The position numbers were made by a program, and so were the translations under genes. From assembly GCA_027623315.1 (NCBI GenBank), contig JAQBYD010000003.1:1-64000 (forward strand): DNA of 64,000 bases. The letters run 5' to 3'. The stretch comes from Verrucomicrobiota bacterium (GTDB taxonomy: Bacteria; Verrucomicrobiota; Kiritimatiellia; CAJWTS01). How positions within the stretch are numbered: position 1 is the stretch's first letter; the number at the start of each line of letters is the position of its first letter. Below, one piece after another: positions 31,656-41,151 of this stretch. The notes below the pieces were generated by a model. The model worked only from the letters and a program-made list of their open reading frames with translations, made no database searches and had not been told where the DNA came from.

Positions 31656-33124
31656 AAGAAATACGAGTCTCCGATCAGCCCCGCCTGGGATTCCGGCGCG
31701 TGCTCCGAATTACAGCCGACGGCATCCGCTATCGGCTCTTTCGAGCATCCGTAACCGTGGCTGTGATCGCCGTGGCCGTCGCCTTCCTGCTCAACATTCT
31801 GAGTGAAAGCCTGATCAAGCGGGCCGTGGCCCGTGACACACGGGACCACATCGAGCAGTCGCGGTTGGTGCATAGCTGGACATCACGCCTGGGCGCACCC
31901 GGAACGGCAGAGACTATCCTGAACGAACTCGCGAACACAGCAGCAGACGACTCTCGTGTCGAAGAGTTGACTCGCATGGGAGGGCTGGGCCCCGACGAGC
32001 TCGTCCAGTTCCAGCGCGCCGCGGGGCAGACGATCGAATATATGGACTTCTTTGCGGGGCTGGATTACGCGCGGCGGCGGCGCCTCGTACACCAGGCGGA
32101 GGGACTCGCCATTTTCGACCGGCTCGCGGGCGACGCGAATTTTCAGAAGTTCGTCGCAATTCTAAGAGAAACCCCGTCTGTACGATTGACGAGTACCCCG
32201 GATGCCTTGAGAGAATTTCTCGCGCAGTGGCCCCGGATTCGAATATGGACCGAGCACGTACAAGCCGGTCAGGCCATCGCCGTAGCGCGGATCGCGGCGG
32301 GGCTGAACGGCCGCGATCTTACCCAGGCCCTGGCGGCAGCGGACCGCGATTTTGGCCACGTCGTACGCGAGGCTGGGTTCGCGCTCGACGAGGAATCGGC
32401 GCGCGTGGTGGCCGGGCAAGCCCGCCAGATCCTGGACCAGCGCACCGTTGAGAAGTCGCTCGAGCACCGGGCACCCAGGCAGATCATTGCGCGCTACCAC
32501 GATATCCTGCCGGGTGACGTGACCACGGCGCTGTTGTGGGACTTCGTGTCGGAGCCCAGCCGTGCTGCGCAGTACCTGAAGGCGATGCAGGCGGTCGGAA
32601 TTTCCGGCGACCAATTGCAACCCGATCGCGTACAGAGCTTGGCGCGCCACTGGCATGAGATGAACCGTATGGAGCGCGCTGGACGGCTTACCGCCGATAT
32701 GGAAGGCGGTTGGCTCGGACTCGGACAACGGATGGCGTGGCTACTGCTGGTCTCGATGCTCGTCTGTGCCATCGGAATCTCCAACGCCATGCTGATGACC
32801 GTGACCGAGCGTTTCCGCGAGATCGCGACTCTGAAGTGCCTGGGGGCCCTGGACGGCACGATCATGACCATGTTTGTACTCGAGAGTTGCATGATGGGAG
32901 TGGTCGGCGGCATCGCGGGAGGTCTCCTCGGGGCGCTGATCGGAAGTTCGCGGATGCTTGTCGCCTTCGGACCGGCGTTCGCCGGATCGATTCCCCTGGT
33001 GGATCTCGCGGCGAGCATGGGGGTGGCCATCCTGTTCGGAGTCGTTCTCGCCGCCGTCGCCGCCATCTACCCGTCCTTTCGAGCCGCGCGACTTGCACCT
33101 ATGGAGGCGATGCGCGTGCAATAG
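31646..33124 (+). CDS. FtsX/MacB-type ABC permease with long insert
   Basis: The 492-residue protein has one N-terminal transmembrane helix (about residues 35-55). A helical extracytoplasmic region of roughly 300 residues follows, then a C-terminal FtsX domain with three helices. That domain includes the motif Met-Thr-Val-Thr-Glu-Arg-Phe-Arg-Glu-Ile-Ala-Thr-Leu-Lys-Cys-Leu-Gly-Ala typical of MacB/LolC permeases. Such mechanotransmission permeases act on periplasmic or lipoprotein substrates. It probably pairs with the ATPase at 33382. The short space between them holds a gene remnant. Confidence 0.88.
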   Translation: MRMKEIRVSDQPRLGFRRVLRITADGIRYRLFRASVTVAVIAVAVAFLLNILSESLIKRAVARDTRDHIEQSRLVHSWTSRLGAPGTAETILNELANTAADDSRVEELTRMGGLGPDELVQFQRAAGQTIEYMDFFAGLDYARRRRLVHQAEGLAIFDRLAGDANFQKFVAILRETPSVRLTSTPDALREFLAQWPRIRIWTEHVQAGQAIAVARIAAGLNGRDLTQALAAADRDFGHVVREAGFALDEESARVVAGQARQILDQRTVEKSLEHRAPRQIIARYHDILPGDVTTALLWDFVSEPSRAAQYLKAMQAVGISGDQLQPDRVQSLARHWHEMNRMERAGRLTADMEGGWLGLGQRMAWLLLVSMLVCAIGISNAMLMTVTERFREIATLKCLGALDGTIMTMFVLESCMMGVVGGIAGGLLGALIGSSRMLVAFGPAFAGSIPLVDLAASMGVAILFGVVLAAVAAIYPSFRAARLAPMEAMRVQ

Positions 33125-33190
33125 GGAGAATGGGGATGGGGATGGGGGATGGAGGATGGGAATGGAGAGATGATGGAGAAGAAGAAGATC
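33125..33190 (+). repeat. purine-rich GGGATG/GGAGATG repeat tract
   Basis: About 60 bases of irregular G/A-rich repeats (GGGGAT, GGGGGAT, GGAGGAT, GGAGAGAT, then GAAGAAGAAG) fill the gap after the FtsX-type gene. Similar purine tracts can form triplex or quadruplex structures. They lead into the four-helix-bundle remnant. Confidence 0.6.
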
Positions 33191-33385
33191 AAAGATGTGG
33201 AGGAGATGCCGGTCTACGGACTTCTGTATCGTCTGGCGCTGGGCATCGAGAAAGTGACTCGATCTTGCCCCCAGGACTTCCGGTGGCTTCGAAAGCGAAA
33301 GATCGCCGTGAGGGGCAAAGGCAAGCCAGGCCAGGTCCGAGAATCCCACGCTGAGTATCCCGCGTCAGACGGAGACCACCCATGA
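33173..33385 (+). pseudogene. remnant of a four-helix-bundle (23S rRNA-IVP family) protein
   Basis: The first 40 codons encode Lys-Ile-Lys-Asp-Val-Glu-Glu-Met-Pro-Val-Tyr ... Leu-Tyr-Arg-Leu-Ala-Leu-Gly-Ile-Glu-Lys-Val-Thr-Arg ... Phe-Arg-Trp-Leu-Arg, the N-terminal helix of the four-helix-bundle family. That family is usually about 120 residues. After the Trp-Leu-Arg the homology stops and unrelated basic sequence runs to a stop at 33385, overlapping the ATPase start. The gene has lost helices two to four, and its remains sit inside an otherwise tight transporter array. Confidence 0.6.
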
Positions 33386-34143
33386 CCCATCCCCATTCCT
33401 CCCCCTCCGCCGCGGATCGTCGCGTCATCATTCGCACGGTCAGGCTGAAGAAACAGTACGTCATGAAGGACGTGGTGACGGAGGCGTTGCGTGGCGTGGA
33501 CGTCGAGATCTTCAGCGGAGAGTTCATCTCCGTGATGGGTCCCTCGGGCTCCGGCAAGAGCACCTTTTTTAATATGATCGGGGCCCTGGACAGCCCGTCG
33601 ACCGGGCGGGTGTTCATCGATGAAGTGGACGTGGCGCAGCTCACGGCAGAGGAGTTGGCCTACCTGCGCTGTCAGAAAATCGGTTACATCTTCCAATCGT
33701 ATGACCTGATTCAATATATGACCGCCCTGGAGAATGTGACGACGCCGATGGCCTTCGGCGGCGTGGCGACGGACGAGGCCCGCAAGCGCGGCATGCGGCT
33801 CCTGGATACGGTGGGCCTCGGCGACCGCTGGTCGCACCGGCCTATCGAGATGTCCGGCGGTCAGCAGCAGCGCATAGCCATCGCCCGCTCACTGGCCAAC
33901 GAGCCAAGCATACTCCTGTGCGACGAGCCCACGGCCAATCTGGATCTGAACACGGGCCAGGAGATTCTGGACTTGCTCGAGCGGTTGAACCAGGAGGAGA
34001 AGGTCACGATCATCTGCGCGACGCACGATCATCGCATGATGAATATTTGCGACCGCCTGATGTGGGTACGCGACGGCCAGATCGAGCGGGTCGCGCGACG
34101 CAACGAAGTGCAAGTCGAAGTGGGAACGATTGATGGGGAGTAG
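33382..34143 (+). CDS. MacB/LolD-type ABC ATP-binding protein
   Basis: The 253-residue ATPase has Walker A GPSGSGKST (about residues 54-62), Q-loop Ile-Phe-Gln-Ser, signature Met-Ser-Gly-Gly-Gln-Gln-Gln-Arg, Walker B Ile-Leu-Leu-Cys-Asp-Glu-Pro-Thr and the switch Thr-His-Asp-His. These are typical of the LolD/MacB/FtsE group that partners FtsX-fold permeases. It sits between the FtsX protein and the giant FtsX fusion and overlaps the latter, so it may serve either or both. Confidence 0.95.
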   Translation: MTHPHSSPSAADRRVIIRTVRLKKQYVMKDVVTEALRGVDVEIFSGEFISVMGPSGSGKSTFFNMIGALDSPSTGRVFIDEVDVAQLTAEELAYLRCQKIGYIFQSYDLIQYMTALENVTTPMAFGGVATDEARKRGMRLLDTVGLGDRWSHRPIEMSGGQQQRIAIARSLANEPSILLCDEPTANLDLNTGQEILDLLERLNQEEKVTIICATHDHRMMNICDRLMWVRDGQIERVARRNEVQVEVGTIDGE

Positions 34144-37100
34144 ACAAAGAGTGACCGGTGATCCGTTTTCAGTGTTCAGTGCAGAACGGATCAGAATACG
34201 CACCGCTCTGATTGTCTGCGGACTATCGATCGCCGTGTCGCCGATCCAGGCCGTTGCATCGGATGTTTTTGTGTCCGATGTCGAGTCGCTGACCAAGGGG
34301 GCGCATCGCCTGACGGGAACATCGGAGTCCCGCGACGCATTTGATCACGTATCACAGCGGCTTGTGGCAATGCAGCCGGATTCGGTCATCACGCAAGAGT
34401 TCCCAACCGTGCAGCTACGGGTGATACGGTGCGAGTTACGGTTGACCGGAGGGAATACGCTTTCCCTCTTACCGATGCGGCCGAACGGCATTATTCCACC
34501 CGTAACGCCGATCGGCGGATTGTCCGGAGCATTGATTCATGCCGGGGACGGTTCCCCCGAACAGTTCTTAGACCGTAGTGTGGAAGATGCGATCGTGGTG
34601 CTCGACTACAACTCGGGCAACCACTGGCTACGCGCCTTTCGTCTAGGCGCACGTGCCGTGATTTTCGTAAGAGCGGACCTCACGGAAGCCTGGCATTCGC
34701 ACGTTATCGAAGCCAACGTGAACCTGCCCCGGTTCTACTATGATGGACCGCGCGAGGACGTTCTCGACGGTTCATCTGGAGTGCTCCACAGCGAAGTCGT
34801 GTGGGAGCCGGTCGTAGGCCGCAACCTCTTCGCATTCTACCGGGGCCGGGACCCGGTATTCGGCCAGGACCGTGAAGAACTTGTGGTATTGGCCGCGGCC
34901 GTCGACACGCTAGGCGAGGTCCCGGAGCTGAGCCAGGGCGCTCGCGGGGCGGCCAACGTCGCCGGTCTGCTCAAATTGGCCGGCCGGTTCCAGGCCCATC
35001 GACCACGCCGCCACATGCTGCTCGCGTTTCTGGACGCGCAGGCGCAAGGCCACGTCGGCGCCCGGCATTTCTACCGCGTGCTGGAGACATCCGACGCCGA
35101 CGCAAAGGTCGAGGGCCGTACGGCGTCTCTCGAGTCCGAGCAGTCGTTTCTGGACGAGACCTGGGCGCTCGCGTCGAGCGCTCAGCCGCTCGAACACGCG
35201 TCACCTGCGCGGCGACAACTGCTGAACCGGTTTCGCGACCGCGCCGCGGAGCGGGCCTACGACGTGGCCGATATCATGTTTGATTTGCGCAGCGAGCGCT
35301 TCGATCTGAAGCGGACGCTTCGGAGCAACGGAGAAGATACAGCCGCACGGGCACGTCTGCGCGAGATCGACGCCGAACTTAAAGAAGGCCTTCAGCCTCA
35401 GAAGGATGAGTGGAACGACGTTCGCCGGGCGCTGGGTAAAGATCGCACTGGCGAGCTGGAACCTTCGATCGGCGCCAAATTGGACCTGCTCGTCGCGGAC
35501 GCTCGAGACGATATTCGCCTGCGCCTGGACGAGATGATATCGGAGCGGCGCGCCCTTGAATCCGACCTCCTGCTTCGCGATCTACTCAAGGACAAGTGGA
35601 TCGCGCTCCACGCATCCTTGCTGCTGGGGGATACTACGCCGCGTTGGGGACTCGTCATTGGTGGAGACTCCCATCTTCACAGCGGAGACGACAACCCCGG
35701 CCTCTACGGCAAGGTGCAGTCCGTGTTCATGCGGGCATATGACGAACTGGCGTCGCGGGGTGCCGCTCCCGGGCTCTTCGAACGTGGCAGCGCGGACCAG
35801 TCGCTCTCACAGACACGCGTCTTGTGGGCGGCGCCCTACCTGGTGCACAGCGGGGAGATCGCCGGGATGTTCGGCATCTACAACCTGTGCTTCGCGACTT
35901 GCCAGGAGTCACTCGCCCGCGAAGGCACACCGGACGATGTGCCGGATCACCTGGACCTGGAGCGAATCGAAGCGCAACTGGACGATGTCTCCCGCCTGCT
36001 GAGCGGGGTAGCCGATCTCGACGCCGGCAATCCATCCGTGGGTGCCGCGAGATCCGCGGACGAGACAACCGACAGTTCCGCGCCGCGGCCGACGGGCCCT
36101 TCAGACGCGTGGGCTGTCGCGAACCAGGAAGGGCTCTCCCTTCGCCGCGGAATCGTCGCCAGCACGGACTACTCGATGCCGAAGTTCGCGGGCGAGACCA
36201 TGACGGGCCCCATGGTCATGGGCCTGCTGCCGGGCAACTCGATTCCGAATATGCCGGTCGCCGGGGCCGTGGTCCAGATCCTGATGCGCGGGCCGTCATC
36301 ACTCGGATACCGCACACTCAAGCCGTACGCCTTCCAGAACTTCATCGTGACCCGTACGACCCGGAATGGCACCTACGAGATCGGCCCCGTTCGCAGGGAT
36401 TGGGGAATCTGGAGCTGGATGCGGGGCTTTGCGGCGGTCTTCGACGACCGTGGCGCGGTGCGTACCGTGTCGGATACCGACAGCACCTGGGCCCTGCGCA
36501 CGCGACTGAATGTCTTCCGCGCGCACCCGGGATGGAGCGTCCTGCCTCCGCCCATGAATATTACCCACTCCAACGTCGGATCGTTTCGCTTGCTCTCGGC
36601 GCGCGATAACGGTTCTCTATCTACCAAGAAATCGTACCTGCAGGTCGGCGACGGCATGGCTAACTGGTACGCCGAGGAGCGCGAAGAGGGCATCAAGCTG
36701 TTCCATTTGAACCTGACCGTCGCCCTCAACAGTGGGCCGGGGATGGCGGCGACATCCCCGGGAGACGTTGATCCGCTCGGCACCGGGTTCGCGATGGGCA
36801 AGCGGTGGGACGCCTCGCCAGCCAGTCGCCGCTCGGCGCTGGACCTGTGGCGTCTGAACGATTCCCGTCTTCAACTCCTGCAGGGCAAGAACATCATCGA
36901 CAGCTCGCTCGCGGAGTTGCACGGACGCGCGGAGGACCTCCTGCTGCAGACGGCCGGTGAGCCGGTGACGCTCCATAGCGAGGCCATCGAGACGTCGGCG
37001 TTCATGGCCTCGCAGCCGGTGTACACCAAGACCCGCCGCATGGTCGACGACCTGGTGTTCGCTGTCCTGATCCTGCTGGGCATCTCCGTGCCATTCGCCT

Positions 37101-39103
37101 TCGCAATCGAACGCATCGTGATCGGAGCCACGACGATCTACCGGCAAATGAGTTGGTTTGCCGCGATATTCATCGTCACCTTCGTAATTCTGTTCCTGAC
37201 GCATCCTGCCTTCGCGATCGCCAATACGCCGGTCATCATTTTCCTGGGATTCGCGATTCTGATCCTTTCGGTGCTGGTGATCTCCATAATCATGCGACGC
37301 TTTGAAGCTGAACTAAAGGTGCTGCAGGGCATGCCGGCGACCGTCCACGCGGCGGATGTCTCGCGCATTGGGACATTGCTCGCGGCGATGCACATGGGGA
37401 TCTCGACAATGCGCCGCCGACCGTTAAAGACGGCGCTCACGGCGGTAACGATCATTCTGCTCACGTTCACGATCCTGAGCTTCGCCTCGTTCGGCACGCA
37501 GTCCGGCGTGGTTCGTCTCTTCGCCGCCCCCGTGCCTTCGTACAGTGGGGTCTTCGTGCACGACGTGAACTGGGCCGATCTTGGTGCCGATATCCTGGAC
37601 GTGATTCGCGGCCGTTGGGGAAAGCACGCAGACGTGTACGCCCGGTGGTGGATCAGCCCACGCACTGAGAATGATGCGGGGCTTATCCTGACGCGGCCAG
37701 ACGGTACACGGCCACTGACGATCAAGGGCGTTCTCGGGCTCGATCCACACGAGATCCGTGCGCGACCCGACCTGCGCCGGGTTCTGGACGAGTCGCTGGA
37801 GGGCGCAATTCTGCTCACCCCCGCCGTCGCGCGAGCACTCGGCGTATCCGAGGGCGATCCCGTATTGCTCGCCGGCGTGCCCTTGCGCGTCGGAAGACTG
37901 ACCGACCCGGTGGCCATCTCCATCACCGGCGACATGGATGGGAGCCGCATTCTGCCGGTCGATTTCACGGAAGCCAGGTCGGGGGCTGCCAATCAGAAGT
38001 CGCTGGAGACCGCCCTCAATGCGGCGATCAACTGGATCAGCCTGCCGGTGGACGACGTCGTGGTCGTGTCCGATCAGGTGGCCATTCGCCTCGGGGCGAC
38101 GCTGCGGGCCTATAGCGTGCACACTGCCGGCAACACCCAGGCGGCGGCACTCGCGGAGGAGATGGCGCGCATGCTGCCGCTGCCCGTCGCCGGCACCTTG
38201 GACAACGGAGTGTTCCGCCACATCCTCGGCACCGTCGTCGCCGCCAGTGGCACCGCGGATCTGGTGTTTCCGATTCTGCTGGGCGGCCTGGTAATCTTCG
38301 GCACGATGCTGGGCTCGGTGGCTGACCGCGAACGCGAGATCTACACCTTCAGCGCCCTCGGCCTGGCCCCGCGGCACGTGGCAACGCTCTTCGTCGCCGA
38401 GGCAATCGTGTACGCCCTGATCGGCGGCATGGGCGGTTACCTCCTCGCCCAGGCCGTGGTACGCGTCCTGAGCGTCCTGGCCTCCCACGGTCTCGTCCAA
38501 GTACCCGAGATGAACATGTCGTCGACCAACACGATCGTCACCATTCTGATCGTGATGGCGACCGTGCTGGTGTCGGCCATCTACCCCGCGATCAAGGCTT
38601 CACGGTCCGCCAACCCGGGACTCATGCGCACCTGGCAACCGCCGGCGCCGGTGGGTAACGTGATGGACATGGTCTTCCCGTTCACCGTTTCGGATTACGA
38701 TATCACCGGCGTGGTCAGCTTCCTGAAGGAGCATTTCGACAACCACAGTGACGTCGGGCTGGGTCACTTCATGGCAAGCAACACGCGGATCGTACGCGAC
38801 GATGGTGGCCTCCTGAGCGTATGCGCTTACCTGACGCTCGCGCCATTCGATCTCGGTGTAAGCCAAAACTTCGTGATGCGCAGCACGCCGAGCGAGATTC
38901 CCGGTATCGACGAGGTGCGGATCCACATGCAGCGCGCCACAGGCCAGCCCAAGGACTGGCAGCGCCTCAACCGTGTGCTGCTGGACGATCTGCGGCAGCA
39001 ATTTCTGATCTGGCGCGCGCTACCGGAAGAGACCATGGAAGTCTACCGCCAGCGGACGCTCGCGTCGCTCGCCGATGACCGGAACGGGGCGGAGATGCCC
39101 TGA
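34133..39103 (+). CDS. giant FtsX-type permease with N-terminal degenerate M28 peptidase-like domain
   Basis: At 1656 residues this is several times the usual size. A signal peptide (about 20-45) leads into a region like M28 aminopeptidases (about 45-340). The metal-binding motifs are replaced: Ala-Val-Asp-Thr for the His-Tyr-Asp-Ser strand, Gly-Ala-Arg-Gly-Ala-Ala-Asn for Gly-Ala-Asp-Asp-Asn, and Ala-Gln for the Glu-Glu pair, so catalysis is unlikely. A long helical and beta region (350-960) follows, then membrane helices near 980-1050, a membrane/FtsX core (about 1080-1110 and 1370-1500), and a C-terminal soluble domain of about 150 residues. The ATG at 34133 overlaps the ATPase stop. It is presumably the permease of that ATPase. 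Confidence 0.88.
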   Translation: MGSRQRVTGDPFSVFSAERIRIRTALIVCGLSIAVSPIQAVASDVFVSDVESLTKGAHRLTGTSESRDAFDHVSQRLVAMQPDSVITQEFPTVQLRVIRCELRLTGGNTLSLLPMRPNGIIPPVTPIGGLSGALIHAGDGSPEQFLDRSVEDAIVVLDYNSGNHWLRAFRLGARAVIFVRADLTEAWHSHVIEANVNLPRFYYDGPREDVLDGSSGVLHSEVVWEPVVGRNLFAFYRGRDPVFGQDREELVVLAAAVDTLGEVPELSQGARGAANVAGLLKLAGRFQAHRPRRHMLLAFLDAQAQGHVGARHFYRVLETSDADAKVEGRTASLESEQSFLDETWALASSAQPLEHASPARRQLLNRFRDRAAERAYDVADIMFDLRSERFDLKRTLRSNGEDTAARARLREIDAELKEGLQPQKDEWNDVRRALGKDRTGELEPSIGAKLDLLVADARDDIRLRLDEMISERRALESDLLLRDLLKDKWIALHASLLLGDTTPRWGLVIGGDSHLHSGDDNPGLYGKVQSVFMRAYDELASRGAAPGLFERGSADQSLSQTRVLWAAPYLVHSGEIAGMFGIYNLCFATCQESLAREGTPDDVPDHLDLERIEAQLDDVSRLLSGVADLDAGNPSVGAARSADETTDSSAPRPTGPSDAWAVANQEGLSLRRGIVASTDYSMPKFAGETMTGPMVMGLLPGNSIPNMPVAGAVVQILMRGPSSLGYRTLKPYAFQNFIVTRTTRNGTYEIGPVRRDWGIWSWMRGFAAVFDDRGAVRTVSDTDSTWALRTRLNVFRAHPGWSVLPPPMNITHSNVGSFRLLSARDNGSLSTKKSYLQVGDGMANWYAEEREEGIKLFHLNLTVALNSGPGMAATSPGDVDPLGTGFAMGKRWDASPASRRSALDLWRLNDSRLQLLQGKNIIDSSLAELHGRAEDLLLQTAGEPVTLHSEAIETSAFMASQPVYTKTRRMVDDLVFAVLILLGISVPFAFAIERIVIGATTIYRQMSWFAAIFIVTFVILFLTHPAFAIANTPVIIFLGFAILILSVLVISIIMRRFEAELKVLQGMPATVHAADVSRIGTLLAAMHMGISTMRRRPLKTALTAVTIILLTFTILSFASFGTQSGVVRLFAAPVPSYSGVFVHDVNWADLGADILDVIRGRWGKHADVYARWWISPRTENDAGLILTRPDGTRPLTIKGVLGLDPHEIRARPDLRRVLDESLEGAILLTPAVARALGVSEGDPVLLAGVPLRVGRLTDPVAISITGDMDGSRILPVDFTEARSGAANQKSLETALNAAINWISLPVDDVVVVSDQVAIRLGATLRAYSVHTAGNTQAAALAEEMARMLPLPVAGTLDNGVFRHILGTVVAASGTADLVFPILLGGLVIFGTMLGSVADREREIYTFSALGLAPRHVATLFVAEAIVYALIGGMGGYLLAQAVVRVLSVLASHGLVQVPEMNMSSTNTIVTILIVMATVLVSAIYPAIKASRSANPGLMRTWQPPAPVGNVMDMVFPFTVSDYDITGVVSFLKEHFDNHSDVGLGHFMASNTRIVRDDGGLLSVCAYLTLAPFDLGVSQNFVMRSTPSEIPGIDEVRIHMQRATGQPKDWQRLNRVLLDDLRQQFLIWRALPEETMEVYRQRTLASLADDRNGAEMP

Positions 39104-39131
39104 GCCTGCCGAAAAGGAATGGACTGCCGTA

Positions 39132-41141
39132 ATGGCGAAGGTCGACAAAGAACTCGAAGAATTCCGCAACATCATGGAAGTGCCCTCGACGTTCGACGAG
39201 GGTTTCCGCTGGTCGTCGTTGCTGGGCGCTGTGTTTGTCGCGCTCTTGATGGTGCCAGGTGCCATCTACATGGGCTTGCTGGCCGGCAGCATGGAGATCG
39301 CGGAGGCGTCGCGCTGGGTCACCGTGATCCTCTTTATCGAGGTTGCCAAGCGCGCGCACCGAACCTTGACCAAGGCCGAAATATTCGTTCTGTTCTTCAT
39401 GGCGTCGGCAGCGATGGGCGCGCCCTTCAGCGGGCTGCTCTGGAACCAGTTCTTCGTCAATAGCGATGCCGCTGCCGCCACGGGTATTTCGGAGCAATTG
39501 CCGCTCTGGTTCGCGCCGCCGCGTAACTCGGAGTCATACGACGCGCGGTCATTCTTCCATCTCGACTGGTTGCCGGTCATCGGCATGACCATCTTCGGCA
39601 CCTTCTTCGGGCAACTGTCCAACCTGATCCTCGGCTACGGTCTGTTCCGCGTCACGAGCGACCTCGAACGTCTGCCCTTCCCCATGGCCCCGATCGGCGC
39701 GCAGGGCATCGTCGCCATGGCCGAGGATCTAGACGACAGGGCCGACAAGGATGGACAGATGTCCTGGCGCTGGCGGGTCTTCGCGATAGGCGGGGCGATC
39801 GGGTTGACGTTCGGATTCATCTACCTGCTGCTCCCGACACTTTCCGGCGCCATCACGGGGCGCACGATCCAGATTTTACCAATACCGTTTTCGGATTTCA
39901 CGGGAACGACCGGTCGCTACCTGCCCGCCGTGGCGACGGGACTGTCGTGGGACTTCGGCAACCTGATTGTCGGCATGGTGATGCCCTACTTCGGCATGCT
40001 GGGCAGCTTCATCGGCCTGGTCGTGACGATGGTGGCCAACCCGCTGCTGTACAAGTTCGGGATTCTGCACAACTGGAAGTACGGCGACGACACGATTGCC
40101 ACCATCTTCAAGAACAACGTGGACTTTTACTTCAGTCTCCAGATCGGCATCGCGCTGGCGATCGCCGTCGCCGGACTGCTGGCGGTGATTCGCAGCGTGC
40201 GCGCAGCGCGCGCCAAGCAAAGAGAGGCTGGCGGCGCGGCGGAACGCGCGGTCCTGCGGCCCGAGGGGCGTGGAGACATTCGCACGTGGATCGTCGTGGC
40301 CTGCTACCTGTTCGTGACACTCACCTACATAGGGGTCTCAGCCCTGCTCCTGCGCTGGCATCATGGGGAATGGACCGGCGGCATCCGTAATATCGTCCTG
40401 ATGCTCCTCTTCCTGGGCTTTGTCTACACACCCTTGATCAGTTACGTCACGGCACGCCTGGAGGGCATGGTAGGACAAGTTGTGGAGATTCCCATGATTC
40501 GCGAGGCCGCCCTGATCCTGAGTGGCTACCGCGGCGTGGCCTGCTGGTTCCTGCCGCTGCCCATGGCCAACTATGGCCAGATGACCGTGTTTTACCGACA
40601 GTGCGAGTTGACCGGCACCCGCTTCACCAGCATCTGGAAAGCGAAGATATTCCTGTACCCGATCATCCTGATCAGCTCGATCTTCTTTATGAACTTCATC
40701 TGGGGTCTTGCCAAGGTTCCGTCGAGCGCATACCCGTATGCGCTCAAAATGTGGGAGTTGAACGCCGCCAACCAGTGCATCATGTTCTCATCGACGATGG
40801 GCGAGTACTCGATGTTCGAGGAGGCGTTCAACTGGCGCTACCTGAGTTTCGGAGCGGTGTTCGGCGGAGTCCTGTTTGGCGCGATGAACCTGTTGGGTGC
40901 ACCCGTGATGCTCGTCTACGGGGTGGTTCGCGGGCTGGGTCAAAGCCTGCCGCACGCCATCCTGCCGCAGTTTATTGGGGCCGTCATCGGACGCTTCTAC
41001 TTCCAGAAACGACTCGGGCTGAAGTGGCGGCAGTACATTCCCGTCGTCGCTGCCGGATTTGCATGCGGTATGGGCCTGATCACCACCGTGGGCGTTGGAA
41101 TCACGTTCCTGAACAAGGCGATTATTAAGTTACCGTTTTAG
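39132..41141 (+). CDS. OPT-like integral membrane transporter
   Basis: The 669-residue protein has a charged N-terminus and about 14 hydrophobic segments, with the Pro/Gly-rich helices of oligopeptide-transporter (OPT) family proteins (Leu-Pro-Phe-Pro-Met-Ala-Pro-Ile-Gly-Ala-Gln-Gly near residue 195, and Trp-Asp-Phe-Gly-Asn-Leu). It is often annotated as a peptide transporter in environmental genomes; the substrate is unproven. The start at ATG 39132 avoids the overlap with the giant permease. It forms a three-gene unit with the following ATPase and DUF6785-type protein, an unusual pairing because OPT carriers do not use ABC ATPases. Confidence 0.8.
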   Translation: MAKVDKELEEFRNIMEVPSTFDEGFRWSSLLGAVFVALLMVPGAIYMGLLAGSMEIAEASRWVTVILFIEVAKRAHRTLTKAEIFVLFFMASAAMGAPFSGLLWNQFFVNSDAAAATGISEQLPLWFAPPRNSESYDARSFFHLDWLPVIGMTIFGTFFGQLSNLILGYGLFRVTSDLERLPFPMAPIGAQGIVAMAEDLDDRADKDGQMSWRWRVFAIGGAIGLTFGFIYLLLPTLSGAITGRTIQILPIPFSDFTGTTGRYLPAVATGLSWDFGNLIVGMVMPYFGMLGSFIGLVVTMVANPLLYKFGILHNWKYGDDTIATIFKNNVDFYFSLQIGIALAIAVAGLLAVIRSVRAARAKQREAGGAAERAVLRPEGRGDIRTWIVVACYLFVTLTYIGVSALLLRWHHGEWTGGIRNIVLMLLFLGFVYTPLISYVTARLEGMVGQVVEIPMIREAALILSGYRGVACWFLPLPMANYGQMTVFYRQCELTGTRFTSIWKAKIFLYPIILISSIFFMNFIWGLAKVPSSAYPYALKMWELNAANQCIMFSSTMGEYSMFEEAFNWRYLSFGAVFGGVLFGAMNLLGAPVMLVYGVVRGLGQSLPHAILPQFIGAVIGRFYFQKRLGLKWRQYIPVVAAGFACGMGLITTVGVGITFLNKAIIKLPF

Positions 41142-41151
41142 GAGAAGCACG

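Noticed and set aside
37138-38500. Long minus-strand frames opposite the giant permease
   Set aside because: Arg/His/Ala-rich shadows of the real plus-strand gene, without start signals; the plus strand encodes continuous membrane and FtsX domains.
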